From Halichoerus grypus (taxonomy: Eukaryota > Chordata > Mammalia > Carnivora > Phocidae), in the NCBI RefSeq assembly GCF_964656455.1, contig NC_135717.1:151455793-151519792 (forward strand): DNA of 64,000 bases, in the 5' to 3' direction. The translations under genes were made by a program, and so were the position numbers. The first letter of the stretch is position 1. The number at the start of each line of letters is the position of its first letter. The notes below the pieces were generated by a model, which was not told where the DNA came from, did not search any database, and worked only from the letters and a program-made list of their open reading frames with translations. Of this stretch, positions 21,647 to 32,587 are shown in pieces.

Positions 21647-22900
21647 ATTTTTAATGGTCTTACTATTTTTAACTTTTCCCATAAAATTGCCAGCTTTCTT
21701 GAAAATTGCATTCTTTAGTGGTTAATAAATTTGACATCTTGACAACCTTAACTGACTTTTCTCTGTTGACCATAAATTTTTTACTGAAAAAATATTCTCT
21801 CTAAAGCTGCTGAGATATTTTGTAATTGCGGAGTAAATTCTGCTCAATGAAGGATATTCTTAAGGGAGCTTCCTGAATTGTATAAATATTTTATTCTAAC
21901 TATTTTGAAGGTACTGTCTTATATTTTTCTCTCAGAGTGCTTCTTTTTTCAAATATTTTAGGAGACAAAACACATCAAATAGGCTTTCTCTATTTTTGCA
22001 ATTATTTTAATCTTTTGCCAAATTTTGGTGCTGCAACATCATGGGTCTTCTTAATTTTATTCTATTCTAACTCTATAACATAAGTGATCAATGATTGATA
22101 TAACATATAACATAATGATTAATGATTAATTTTACCCCATTCTAACTCTATGACATAAATGATCCATTTTAGAGGGGGAATCTGTGAAAAGATTTTTCTT
22201 AGAAGCTCAGATATTTCAAAACACAGTAACAGAATTGCAAAATTAAATTTCCTGCCTGGGCCGTAAAATCTTGGTGTCCAGCATCCTGAAATCTTATCCG
22301 GGAATGAGGTTAGGGTTTTTACTCTTCAGTATGCCAACAATTACATAATGCTCTATTTTTAATACAAGTTCTATCAAGCCCACCCTCCTCTGTGCCTGAT
22401 CTTTCAGACTCCAGAGTATCTCTTAATGTACTCAGCAAATAAGCATCAAATCTCCTGCGGAGTGGGTAAGGGATGTTCACTGGTGTGTTGGGAGATAGGA
22501 GAAGGGTTTGGATAACTAACTGTTTTTTAAGCAGACTTCTAACAAACCTCCCGTTTTGCCTGCGCTGGCACCCGATGCCTTCAATGTCTGAGTCTTTCGG
22601 AGTTCTGCAGTGTGAATGGGCTGCTTCTTTTTCGATCCACCCTCTATTGCTTTGTTTGTTTAAATTAGTATCATTCTCTCTGGTTAAATTAATCACCATT
22701 CTCTCAGTTTCCAGAATTAGGTAGACATGGAGAGTTGCTGATGTCCCCCCACCTCTGCTCATTTCTCTCTATATTTATGGATTTATGTTATTTATCCTTA
22801 ATTTAATTTAAGTGAGAATTTTGGAGGAAGCAAAGATAAATGCAGGTTTTATCTGTGCCAGGTTTAATGGGCAGTTATCCCAGACCCACCACACTTAATC
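21647..22900. other. Unique AT-rich DNA with one 147-codon open frame
   Basis: It contains a 40-bp direct repeat (22051-22090 and 22127-22166). A minus-strand frame at 22319-22762 (147 codons, ATG to TAA) is the longest here. Its product is polar and basic with no signal peptide, membrane segment or family motif that I recognise. No promoter, splice site or poly-A signal was tied to it, so it is not called as a gene. Confidence 0.4.
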
Positions 22901-22904
22901 ATCA

Positions 22905-23560
22905 TAGGGTTGCCAGATATAACAAATAAAAATACAGGATGCTCAACGTAATAGTTTCCTACGGCTGCTGTAACAAATTTTCACAAACCCAGGGCCTTCC
23001 AAACAACCCAGATTTATTCTGTTACAGTTCTGGAGGTCAGAAGTCCAAAGTCAGTTTCACTGGGTTCAGTCCAGATGTTAACAATGCTGGTTTCTTCAGG
23101 CTCTGAGGGGAGAATTTGCTGATTTACCTTTTTTAGCTGCTAGAGGCCACCTGTATTCCTGGGCTCGTGGCCCCTTCCTCCATCTTCAGAGTGCATCTCT
23201 CCAACCTCTGCTTCCATCTTGACATTGTCTTCTCTGACTCTTCCTACATCATCCTTCTCCTAAGGACCCCTACTCTGGGCCCATCAGAAATCCAGGAAAA
23301 TCTCCCCACCTCAAGATTCTTAACTTAATCATAATTGCAATGTCCTTTTTGCCGTATAAGATAACATTTACGGCTTCTGAGCATTAGGATGTAGACATAT
23401 CTAGGGGCCATTACTGAGCCTACCACACTCAGTCAAACTTGTATTTCAGGTAACAAATAGGCATAGGATATATTTATGCTAAAAAAATTATGTTCTGTTT
23501 TCCTGAAGTTCAAATTTACCTGGATGTGATGTATTTTATCTTTATCTTTTCTCTTATCTA
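22905..23560. mobile_element. Palindromic DNA-transposon-like element split by an MLT1 LTR
   Basis: The left arm agggttgccagatataacaa / aatacaggatgctcaac (22908-22950) and the right part cttgtatttcaggtaacaaa ... ttcaaatttacctggatgtg (23430-23550) are the two halves of a common mammalian element. Its ends are inverted (gggttgccagat...tacaggatg against its reverse complement). The family name is not certain. The LTR lies between the halves. Confidence 0.6.
22952..23428 (-). mobile_element. MaLR-type LTR (MLT1-like), solo
   Basis: The plus strand shows the reversed LTR: tttcctacggctgctgtaac, gttctggaggtcagaagtcc, ttcttaacttaatcataatt and a final cctaccaca. Such solo LTRs are remnants of ancient ERVL-MaLR elements. 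No internal coding region is present. The insertion target appears to be the palindromic element around it. Confidence 0.75.
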
Positions 23561-23599
23561 TCTTATCTCTAGGCTCAGAACAAATTTATAAAGTAGTTG

Positions 23600-23745
23600 A
23601 TATTTGCAGTTAAAATAAAGTGACAAAATTGATGTTCGAATGATTAAATACCATGCCCAGGGTCACACATATTTAGTGGTATAACCAAGTTTCCAGCCTA
23701 AATCTGTTTCGCCTGAAAGTCCATGTTCATTCCATCTATTTATTC
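23600..23745 (-). repeat. MIR fragment
   Basis: atgcccagggtcacacatat, tataaccaagtttccagcct and aaagtccatgttcattccat correspond to the reversed 5' half of MIR. Confidence 0.6.
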
Positions 23746-23754
23746 TTTGTTTCT

Positions 23755-23830
23755 TCCTATATTTCTCCCTCTTTACTTCCTTCTTCCCTCCCTCCCTTCC
23801 TTCTCTGCTTATTTTTTTTTATTTTACTGA
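23755..23830. repeat. Pyrimidine-rich low-complexity tract
   Basis: cttcttccctccctcccttc and surrounding CT-rich sequence followed by a T run. Confidence 0.8.
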
Positions 23831-24330
23831 TATGTAAATATATTCTCCCTGTAAGATGCAAACAGTTGTCCCTACTCCTCTGATCACACAAGTGTGAACC
23901 TGAAACTTACACTTCAGATGCTATTTAGTTTCCATTAACTGATGAAACTTTAATGAAGTGAGAATTTCATATGTCTTAAAATATATATCATTTGGCATAG
24001 ACAGAGAATGAAGTGCTCTGCCTAACAAAATACTATGGTTAATAGATAATCAAATATAAATCACCAAAGGAGAACCCATTCCTCAATATCTAGACAAAAA
24101 TACAACACATTTAATAGATTTTTATATGGGGAATAATTTATCTTTTCTTGGTGATCCAGGAAATATTTTAGGATCATGGAGGATCTCTGTATTTTCATTC
24201 TGAATATTAATATATTATAGATGTATCATATCATAGTAAAAGTTAATAGAGCATTATATTGAATTCTAATGAACAGAATTTCCTATAGTAAAATTACTAG
24301 GGTCTCATGGATTCGGGTGATTTCTATCAT
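23831..24330. other. Unique AT-rich DNA
   Basis: No feature is recognised. Confidence 0.4.
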
Positions 24331-24334
24331 TTAT

Positions 24335-24550
24335 ATCAGGGTCAGCAAATGTATTCTGTAAAGGGCTAGATAGTAAATAATTTCAACTTCATAACAGTTT
24401 GTTGAAACTATTGAACTCTGTATGTATACTGCAAAGCAGCTAGAGATAATACGGAAACAAATGAGAGCAGCTGTATTCCAATCAAACTGAACTTACAAAA
24501 CAGGTGGAAGACTAGATTTGGCCTGAGGGCTGTAGTTTGCGGATCCCAGA
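24335..24550 (-). mobile_element. Second copy of the hAT-type fossil seen at 6.2 kb
   Basis: It starts gggtcagcaaatgtattctg taaagggctagatagtaaat and ends gatttggcctgagggctgta followed by gtttgcggatccc. This is the reverse complement of the 6235-6462 element, more diverged in the middle. The strand is given relative to that copy. Confidence 0.75.
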
Positions 24551-25209
24551 TCTATATGCAGATAATTCCCAAATTTCTACTGCATTTTTAAACACGTCTC
24601 TTTAATTCTGTAATTATATTTCTAACACTACCAGCTGACGCTCAAAAGGTCTAAAATACAACTCAGAATGTCTCTCTAAATCAGATGCGGGTACCACCAA
24701 ATCTGTTTCTCCGATAATTTTTCGTCCGTTCTTTGTTCTCCAAAATGCATTCCTCTTCCTCACCTTCCAAACCTTCCAACTGGTGTAGTTTTCTTGTTTC
24801 TTCTTTCACAATGGATTTCACATCTGTCTTTTTGACAACACGTCCTTCGTCACTCAGTGTCTTTCATGAACTCATCTGGACCCTCACTGTGGTCTCCCAT
24901 GTGCATCTCTACTTCTCTGTTGGATCATTTCTAGTTCTACACACCTACGGACCTGCCGGTTCAGTCTTCCCACAGCAGTGGGCTGGCCTTACCACTTCTT
25001 AGCTCAGGAGCCAACATTAGCCCAAAGTGGAAATCTTTCACCATCTAGACCCAGTCAACTTTACTGAATATGATTTCTCACTTCACTCCCTCAGGAGCTT
25101 GATTCCACCCGAAATAGACGACTTGCTTTATCATTTATGCAAACCCTGTGCTTTCCATTCTTCCCATCCTCTACATTTGCCTATGCTATTTGCATAGCTA
25201 TTTCTCTAG
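24551..25209. other. Unique DNA, partly L2-like
   Basis: An 89-codon frame at 24733-25002 is open but pyrimidine-rich and unfamiliar. The stretch 25090-25200 could be upstream L2 sequence. Confidence 0.35.
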
Positions 25210-25212
25210 GAC

Positions 25213-25372
25213 TGCACTGGCCAAAACGGTAGACATTAGCCATATAGTTGTTGAATTAGCCACATTTTAAGTGCTTAATAGTCATACATGGCCAGTATCT
25301 ACCATGTTACACAGGGAAGATATAGAACATTTTCATCATTGCAGAAAGTTCTGTCTGTCAGCACTGGCCTAA
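25213..25372. mobile_element. Short hAT-like DNA transposon fossil
   Basis: It begins actgcactggccaaaa and ends gtcagcactggcc. It contains attagccacattttaagtgc, catacatggccagtatctac and cattgcagaaagttctgtct. This arrangement is typical of a common short MER element with gcactggcca-like ends. The name is not certain. Confidence 0.65.
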
Positions 25373-25379
25373 AATGTCC

Positions 25380-25640
25380 TGTTCACATTGCCTCACATTT
25401 AGTCCTATATGATTGCCATTGCCTAGCTCAAATAACATCTTCCCTATCAGCTCACTCCTTTTTGCAATAGCATTTGTTCTGTGTTTGTGTTATGGCACTT
25501 ACCACATTCCATCTTGGAATATATAGTGACTTAAAAATATCTTATGCTCTAGACTGTTATTTCCATTTGTTTCATTCTTTTATCTCCTTGTTAACAACTA
25601 ATCCAATGCCATGTACATAGTAGGTGTTCAAAAGGGATTC
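25380..25640 (+). repeat. L2 3' region
   Basis: Decayed sense L2: caaataacatcttccctatc, agactgttatttccatttgt, and the end acatagtaggtgttcaaaag. Confidence 0.6.
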
Positions 25641-25854
25641 GTCGACGAGTCCCACTAAAACATTCTCCATAGCTTTGTAAATATGGAAATATTTCCGTAA
25701 CAAACAATGATAGCTCTGCTTTGAAAATTTACCAGATAGAATTAGCACAAAATTTGGGACATGGAAACTGTATTTGTAGAAATGATATATTTTAGAAAGC
25801 CTAATGATACATCAACATGGTTTCCATAAACTGTGAATGATTTTATCAGCTTGG

Positions 25855-26655
25855 GGAGGCAGCATAGTGTAATGGAAAGAAGATGGATGTGAGTACCAGA
25901 TTGTCCTATATTAGAATCCTGTTTCCCTCAATTACTGACTAGGCTTGGCCAAGTCATTTAATTTCTCAGAGCCTCATAGAGATGGCAACAGCCACCCGCA
26001 TTAGTTGAAACTCTTTGATAGCAAAGGACAGAAATAGAAATCAAACTAACTTCTTAAGAAAAGGGTATTAATGGACCCATGCAACTAAAAAAGTCCAGTG
26101 TCTTTAACACAACTGGATCTGTATTCTCAAATAATGTTATAGTTCCATTTTCAGGCAAGCTCTTGACACACAACAGAGAGATGGCCACTAGAAGCTTAAA
26201 GACTCACATGTTCCTTACAATCAGGATCCAAGAGGTAGAAAAGATCTTTCCCCTTTGCTCCAGGAAAGGTCCCATGGGTCCTCTCATTGGTTTGTCTTTG
26301 GTTAGGAACGTCCTTTCACTGTGGCTATGAGATGGAGAATCAAATGGACAGAGCTTGGGTCAAATGATCAAAGTGAGGCAAGGAAAATAGGCCAGCTGAA
26401 CCATATGGATGTGGAAGATTGTTGTGGAATGGAGGCTGGTTCTGCTAAGAAAGTCACATTAGGTCAATAAAGCAAGTCGTGCCCTCTAATTTAGGGGTGC
26501 TGCATTACATAGCTGCTGCGGGCACTCTCTTTATTGTATTTGACATGAATGGTACCTACCGGAGTCAGGCAACATTTGGATCTCCCTTCCTTACGGGTTT
26601 GTAGTGATGATTGCATGGTATAATATACATACAATGACCAGCAATTCATAGTTAC
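25855..26655 (+). repeat. MIR split by an unidentified repeat of about 570 bp
   Basis: The 5' half is at 25855-25985 (ggcagcatagtgtaatggaa, gcttggccaagtcatttaat). The 3' half resumes near 26565 (tacgggtttgtagtgatgat, acatacaatgaccagcaatt). Confidence 0.6.
25990..26560 (+). mobile_element. Ancient interspersed repeat inside the MIR, family not named
   Basis: gatagcaaaggacagaaata, atggacccatgcaactaaaa, ggccactagaagcttaaaga and cagagcttgggtcaaatgat together look like an old LTR- or MER-class repeat common in mammals. I could not assign the family. An 83-codon frame at 26079-26330 is incidental. Confidence 0.4.
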
Positions 26656-27150
26656 CTTCTTCTCTATTCTTTTGTACCTGTGTTTTCCTGCTTAAACTGG
26701 AAAAGGCATATTATTCAATATTGGCTAAGGTCTGGATCAGAGCACTCCTGACTTACTAGCACTTGCTCTGAAATAACAGAAAAGAAATGACAGTTCCCTC
26801 TGATATTTTTGCCTCAAGGGTACTCTACAGTCAGTGCAGAGGGTCTGCCTCTAATAAGATTCAATAATTTAGAAGTGGTCCTCCATTTCATTATTCATGC
26901 CTCCAGAAATGCTACGTTAACCCAAAGTTGTTTGGTAAATAGCTTATAATTCAAATATTATGGGAGGTGAAACTCCAGTCTCCATTTACCTTTACTTCAA
27001 CCAGAGAAGTGTCCTATTTATCCGTTTAACATTCAACAGGTTAACATTTAACAGTTTAACATTAAATTGCCCCTTTTCTGCTAATGCAGAAACCTTTAAA
27101 TAAGTAAAGAAATAAGTGACATAGAGAAGTTTTTGTGTCACATAAATAAG
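26656..27150. other. Unique DNA with a small tandem repeat
   Basis: gtttaacattcaacag (27024), gttaacatttaacag (27040) and tttaacatta (27055) form a threefold 15-16 bp tandem array. Nothing else is recognised. Confidence 0.5.
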
Positions 27151-27159
27151 TCCACAAGT

Positions 27160-27600
27160 GGGCACTTCAGGGGTTGGTGTGGTAGTTCCATGATATCATT
27201 AGATACCCAAGTTCCTTATGGTTTTCTGTTCCTACTTCTTTGGGCTGTGGCCCCATCTTCGTGTTCTCAAGAAGGCTGCCAGAGCACCACAGCTCAGATA
27301 GGCTAGAGGGAAAGGGAAAGAGTAAAAAGGTGCATGCCAAATGATTTAGTCCTCTTTGATGGATTTTCTTGAACACCTCATATTGTATGTTCTTTTGGCT
27401 AGACCTATGTCATGTATCCACCTCAGATAAAAGGAAAGCTGGGAAATGTGGGTTTTATTGTTTTAAGCTGGGTATATTGTTGCCCCAAATAAAAATTGGG
27501 GCTTCTTTAATAAGAAAGAAGGAGAGAGTGTGTATTAGGTTGATAACTAGCAGGCTTTGTCTCACACAACTTAGAATTTTTCTCTAAGACTTTGCTTGAA
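27160..27600 (+). mobile_element. Ancient interspersed repeat, family not named
   Basis: The segment from gaaggctgccagagcaccac to aggaaagctgggaaatgtgg, then aataaaaattggggcttctt and gataactagcaggctttgtc, has the look of a medium-reiterated mammalian repeat. The family was not identified. Confidence 0.4.
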
Positions 27601-27721
27601 TAAAAGGTTTCAGTTCTTAAAGAAGAGAAAATCTAAAAACCATTGATGTAATTAAGCTCTAAGAAGAGAACAGCCATGTATATGTAATTTAATGGAATGA
27701 TGCTCAAAGAAGCCAGGGCAG

Positions 27722-27896
27722 GGGCGCCTGGGTGGCTCAGTTGGTTAAGCAACTGCCTTCGGCTCAGGTCGTGATCTTGGAGTCCCTGGATCAAGTCCCG
27801 CATCGGGCTCCCTGCTCGGCAGGGAGTCTGCTTCGCCTTCTGACCCTATCCCTTCTCATGTGTTCTTTCTCTCTCATTCTCTCTCTCAAATAAATA

Positions 27897-27933
<37 letters not shown>
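27722..27933 (+). mobile_element. CAN-SINE, full length, long poly-A
   Basis: Head gggcgcctgggtggctcagt, cgggctccctgctcggcagg, a tail with aaataaataaaatctt and then a poly-A of about 27 (27904-27930). A 16-bp perfect duplication aaagaagccagggcag lies at 27706-27721 and 27934-27949. The long pure A tail points to a young copy. Confidence 0.97.
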
Positions 27934-27949
27934 AAAGAAGCCAGGGCAG

Positions 27950-28765
27950 TTGTGACATTCACACCTTAAAAGCGTTAAACCCAACTCTATTCACTGTGGA
28001 CACTGAATAATAAGTAAACTGACGGACACTTTTCACCACTTCCTTAAGAGGCCTTGAAAACTGTGCAGCCTGATGCACGCATTCCCATTCAGCATGTCCT
28101 TCTCATTGGTGTCCCTGTACCCAAATGGACCAAGAGGATGGTTGAAAAGGCAGCCAAATAGGAAATGGGTGATGTGTGCAGTTCCACTTCTTGGAACTGT
28201 CATCAAAGCCCAAAGTGCCCTCTGGGGATACCTTGACTGGGAACGTGCTCTGGTCCCTCCACAGCCACAGGATGGTGATGGTGTCAGCAAGGCAAATAGC
28301 TCATTAATGTGGTGGGGAACCAAAGCGAACATTTGGAAAACACCCATGTATTTAAATAGACCAAAATGGATTTTCTGCTCAAGCTGCCAAGCTGGTTTGC
28401 TTGTAATGTCGGCTTGCTTAGAAGAAGAGAGGAAATCATTTCTACAAGGACTTATTCACATTGAAGAAATTATGCTTTGCTTTGATTTTAGCAGTGTCTC
28501 AAGTGAAAGGTTGATTGCATGATCTTCTTTCTTCACCGCCTATTTGAATTCTACGTGTTCTTCAAGAGTTGACACTAGCCTCATCTGGAGGCAGTCTACC
28601 AGATGGCTGAAATCCTCAGCAGCCTCTCCTAAAACGTGGTTCCATTCCTGACGGCACAGGTCGTGTATTTGACATTCATCATGCACTGCTTTGTTGTGTT
28701 AGTTGTCTTTTTCTGTTTGTGTCTCCCGTCTCCCTAACGGAATTTAAGGCCTCTAAGGTCTAGGG
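27950..28765. other. Unique DNA with a 149-codon open frame
   Basis: The plus-strand frame 28073-28522 runs from ATG to TGA without matching any protein family I know. A 104-codon frame on the other strand (28033-28347) overlaps it. No splice sites, promoter or poly-A signal could be linked, so no gene is called. The segment is free of recognised repeats. Confidence 0.4.
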
Positions 28766-28767
28766 GA

Positions 28768-28895
28768 CCATATCATCTATTATCTAAATTGGGACACTTT
28801 TGAGAGTGAAAAGAGATATTATTGATAATTACATCAGGACACCTGGCACAAACCTGAACTGTCCAAGCGAATTATGATGTGTGGTCCTCTATTAA
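28768..28895 (+). mobile_element. Unnamed repeat, copy 1
   Basis: ctaggggaccatatcatcta, attgggacacttttgagagt, gataattacatcaggacacc and aaacctgaactgtccaagcg. The same order occurs, more decayed, at 29776-29890. It is probably a short DNA-transposon family; the name is not certain. Confidence 0.55.
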
Positions 28896-29775
28896 GGTCA
28901 AAAGCCATTATTTACTGCTTCTCTTTCTTATCACCCACAGTGCCTACTGTAATTCACATACAAACAGACATGAAAGTCTTAAAAATAAATAGCTTAGCGA
29001 GGCAGCAAACAGTTTCTCCTACAACAGCTGTGAAATAGGCAGAAGATGGAGACAGGTCCTTACCGGTGGGAGATTTAATAGTTCAATATAGGAAGTAACC
29101 ACAAAGTAGAAGGCTTTAAACAATCAGATAAAGAGCATTCACCATAGAGACCAGTCTAGAATTTATATTCTTACCACCAAAAGCTGTGAGGTTCAAATAG
29201 GCACTTTCCTTTCAAGAACAGAGAGGGGGAAAAGTGTTTTTAATGGGCATTTTTGTAGAGTGCATTCTCGTTTCAGAAGCACCACACTTCCTGACAATCA
29301 CACTGACATCTGCATCAGTCTGAGCAGGAGGAAATAGGAACAGAATTAGACAGAAGTGTAGATTCACAGCCAAGACATTATGAATTCTTTGCAGTTAGTG
29401 CCCTCACTGATAGAAAGTTTCAGATTGTCTGAAGTGGCTCGGCCGAAGGACCTAGAACAAAATAGATCTTCCTCAATGGAGAATGACAACTGAACCACAG
29501 TTCTCAACACTAGCACATATTTTGCTTCTATTCCAACATTTTTGACAACTCATCATTGCTGTGGAAAATGACATAAAGTGATATTTTCCTCCCTCATTAA
29601 CCCCAACTAAATACATACTTCTAAACTCCCACAGCATTTGCTTGACTTTGTTTTAAAACAACATTGGGAATATTCTACTTGACTTTATATGTACAGGTAT
29701 ACTTTTCTTACACCTCCATCATATTATAATCTTGAGGACAGTTTCTGAGTTTTTCTTGATTTTGTATCTATTCTA
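28896..29775. other. Unique DNA
   Basis: No repeat, exon or long open frame is recognised. Confidence 0.45.
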
Positions 29776-29890
29776 ACTAGGTTGACCCTGTAATTGTTGA
29801 GAGTGAAGGAGTCCGTGGCTCTAAGCAGATAGGACATGACTGACCTAAATCGGGACTGTTCTGGGAAAAACAGGATGAATGCCCCCCGCA
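29776..29890 (+). mobile_element. Unnamed repeat, copy 2
   Basis: actaggttgaccctgtaatt, gttgagagtgaaggag and aaatcgggactgttctggga parallel the copy at 28768-28895 in the same orientation. Confidence 0.45.
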
Positions 29891-30260
29891 CTTCAATATC
29901 TACACTATGTCCTGCACATTCTAGCGACTATGAATATTGGTTGATGTAACCCTAAGTCGCATCCTACTGAAAGTATTTTGAGCTTAACTTACAGCCACAA
30001 TTCCATTGCTTTGTCACACTTAAAAAGAAACCCAAGGCTCCTAATAAATGCCATACTATTTCTCTGGTTCCCAGTAGTTTCCTATTGACATTGGAAACAC
30101 ATGAGGTTCCTTTTAGAGAACTCCAGGCTTAGAAACTGACTTATGCACGTGATACATTAAGAGAAAACTAAGCAACGTTGGCATTTTGGTATCAACAATC
30201 AGATTGGAAACATGATTCTGGCAAAGATTTATCCTAGCACATGCTGGATTTTAGAAATGT
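29891..30260. other. Unique DNA
   Basis: Nothing recognised. Confidence 0.4.
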
Positions 30261-30264
30261 GATG

Positions 30265-30440
30265 TGGGAAAATACCAGGATTTGGAAGCAGAACACTTCT
30301 GCTTAAGTCCCCCCTCTGCCACTTCTGAAATAATATTTCATCTGAAAATCAGGGACAATACTCCTACCTCTACCAGTGGAGACTTTGGGAATACTTAAAC
30401 GAGATAGTGTATGTAGAAGCTTTATAAAATTCCAAGTCTG
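30265..30440 (+). repeat. MIR fragment
   Basis: ggatttggaagcagaacact, cccctctgccacttctgaaa, cagggacaatactcctacct and ttaaacgagatagtgtatgt follow the sense MIR order. Confidence 0.75.
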
Positions 30441-31142
30441 TGAGGATGCACATTCTTCTTTTCATTGCCTGCTTGAATCAACTCTCAGTTTTGTCTCTCT
30501 CAAGTAGCCTCAGGCTGGGTCACCAGAACACAAGTGTACAGTTATAAGGTTTAAAAAAAAATCAGCAAAACAACTGGTTGTTACATGATCCCTGACAACA
30601 GTTGGATGGACCTTTCCCCCAATTAAATGAAGTGTTTTGGCAGCCTATGACTTTAGCCCGAAGTATAGCTAGAAAAGGGAATGATTTCCCTTAGGGAGAG
30701 TGTAATTTTAACAGTAGTTCAACTTACACATTTTAAGATCTGTAGTTTGAATGTCTCTGTTAAGTGCAAAATGAATATGATTAGTTATGAGATATCTTGC
30801 TACAGTATGCATTAAGCTACAGTGTAATATCACTCACAACCTATTCATGTTCTGTGGTGTATTTTGGGACTTCCTGTGCTATAGTCTCTTAAAGCGAATA
30901 CTGTATATAAATTTTCAGAACCTAACAGTTGTTCCTTCAGAAGGGTTAGGAGTGGGAGCCACACATCTTTGGCCTTCAAATAATCTAGCCAGACATATAA
31001 ATTCCTTATGGACAGGATCTATAGCTCTTCACGCACGGGTCCCTAACATGTAAACGAAACGGCAGAGTGAGGGAAACATGTGTAGAATTAATAGCAGAAG
31101 AGACAGATCTCGGATGAAATATTCCAGTGATGTAGGACACAG
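30441..31142. other. Unique DNA
   Basis: An 88-codon frame at 30787-31053 has no recognised product. Its end lies in sequence resembling an L2 3' region (ccttatggacaggatctata near 31000), which was too short to call. Confidence 0.35.
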
Positions 31143-31158
31143 AAAATGACCATTTTGA

Positions 31159-31349
31159 GGGGCGCTGGGTGGCTCGGTCGGTGAAGTATCTGCCTTCAGC
31201 TAAGGTCACAATCCCAGGACCCTGGAATCGAGCCCCGTGTCCGACTCCCTGCTCAGCGGGGAGTCTGCTTCTCCCTCTCCCTTTGCCTCCCCACCCAACT
31301 GTACTCTCTCTCTCAAATAAATAAAATCTTAAAAATAAAGAAAAGGACC
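31159..31349 (+). mobile_element. CAN-SINE, full length
   Basis: Head ggggcgctgggtggctcggt (one base short of the usual gcgcctggg), gagccccgtgtccgactccc and tail aaataaataaaatctt. A 16-bp perfect duplication aaaatgaccattttga lies at 31143-31158 and 31350-31365. The duplication is itself nearly palindromic. Confidence 0.96.
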
Positions 31350-31365
31350 AAAATGACCATTTTGA

Positions 31366-31646
31366 AGTTTCTGAGAGCCCCAAGTCCCCTAGAACCTCCA
31401 TTTCCCCCCATTTACCCTCCAGGAGCACATCCAGCTGTGATTACTGAACAGCCGTGGTACAGTCGTAAATGGACACGTGCTTCCTGCTACCTCCTAACTT
31501 TGTAACCATTGTCCCAAAGCGTAAGGCATAAAGGTCTTAAGGGTCACTAGAGAAAGGGTGAACATGTGGCCCAGAACCTGCGTCAACAGGGAGCTGTTTT
31601 TTAATAATTCATGTTATCAAGTATGTTTATACATTGGAAACCAAAA

Positions 31647-31678
<32 letters not shown>

Positions 31679-31868
31679 TTGAGCTTCCTCTTATGTGGTT
31701 TTCCTGAGTTCTGCAACCTAAAGAGCTAACATAAAAAAGAAGCGAAGGGCACCATATATGTGATGCTTTCTGTTTGTAAAGCTTAACACAGGAAGTGATG
31801 CTATGTTGGCTAGACTTTCAGAGCCCACAGGCAGGATCTATAGCTTGATAATTATTTAGATACTGGCC
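31366..31868. other. Unique DNA with a (GA)n tract
   Basis: A13 followed by (GA)n lies at about 31643-31678. Nothing else is recognised. Confidence 0.5.
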
Positions 31869-31871
31869 TAT

Positions 31872-32000
31872 AATGCAAGTAGTCTGGGAGCCACCTGAAG
31901 GTAGAGATGGGCTTACCTGCCCTCTGTCTAGCACTTCTTCACATTGCCCCAAAGCACATCTTGGACACAATGAGTGCTCAGTAAATGTTGAACTGGTTTT
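31872..32000 (+). repeat. L2 3' end fragment
   Basis: gagccacctgaaggtagaga, ctgccctctgtctagcactt and gtgctcagtaaatgttgaac follow the L2 3' end in sense. Confidence 0.75.
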
Positions 32001-32084
32001 AAAAGATTTAGAAAAAAAAATGACATTTTTTAAACTCTTAACTTCCTACCCAGTTAAAGAATAGGTTAAAAAAAATGAGAGTTT

Positions 32085-32215
32085 GAGTTAAATATACTTC
32101 TTCACTGAGTACAAACCATATACCAAGTACTATACCCCTGGAGGGGGTGTGGAAGGTATGAGCAAGGTACAGTTCCTGTCCCCAAGAAACCAAAGCTATG
32201 TGGCCAATGGGAACA
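32085..32215 (-). repeat. L2 3' end fragment
   Basis: tcttcactgagtacaaacca, taccaagtactatacccctg and cagttcctgtccccaagaaa are reversed L2. It faces the preceding sense L2 end tail to tail. Confidence 0.7.
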
Positions 32216-32587
32216 AAGCAAAAAAATAAACAGAGAAACATGCCAGTTGACAACATTTATGTTGTCCATTTATATTGTTGTCCAGCTGCTGGGCTGGACA
32301 TTATACAACCTCGTCTTGTTATAATTGTGAAGACCCTATTTGATAATATAGGTCAAAAATGACCCTGTTTGGTATCATATACATGTGACAGCAATTGACT
32401 TCTAATCATTGACTTCTCAAATTATCTATGCCTAAAAGTCCCAGAGAAACCACCCAAGTGCAGTTGTTTCAATTCAGGAGGTTGGTAGGTGACTGAACTG
32501 TTTGTCTTCAGTTTATGGTGGTGGCTTGTGAATGTAGCCCATAGAAGCCCAACTGTATATTGTTTAATAGTCCAAAATGATTAGAGA

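Noticed and set aside
22952..23428. Possible retroviral coding remnant next to the MLT1-like LTR
   Set aside because: Only LTR-type sequence is seen; no gag, pol or env-like frame in either flank. Same for 51041-51505.
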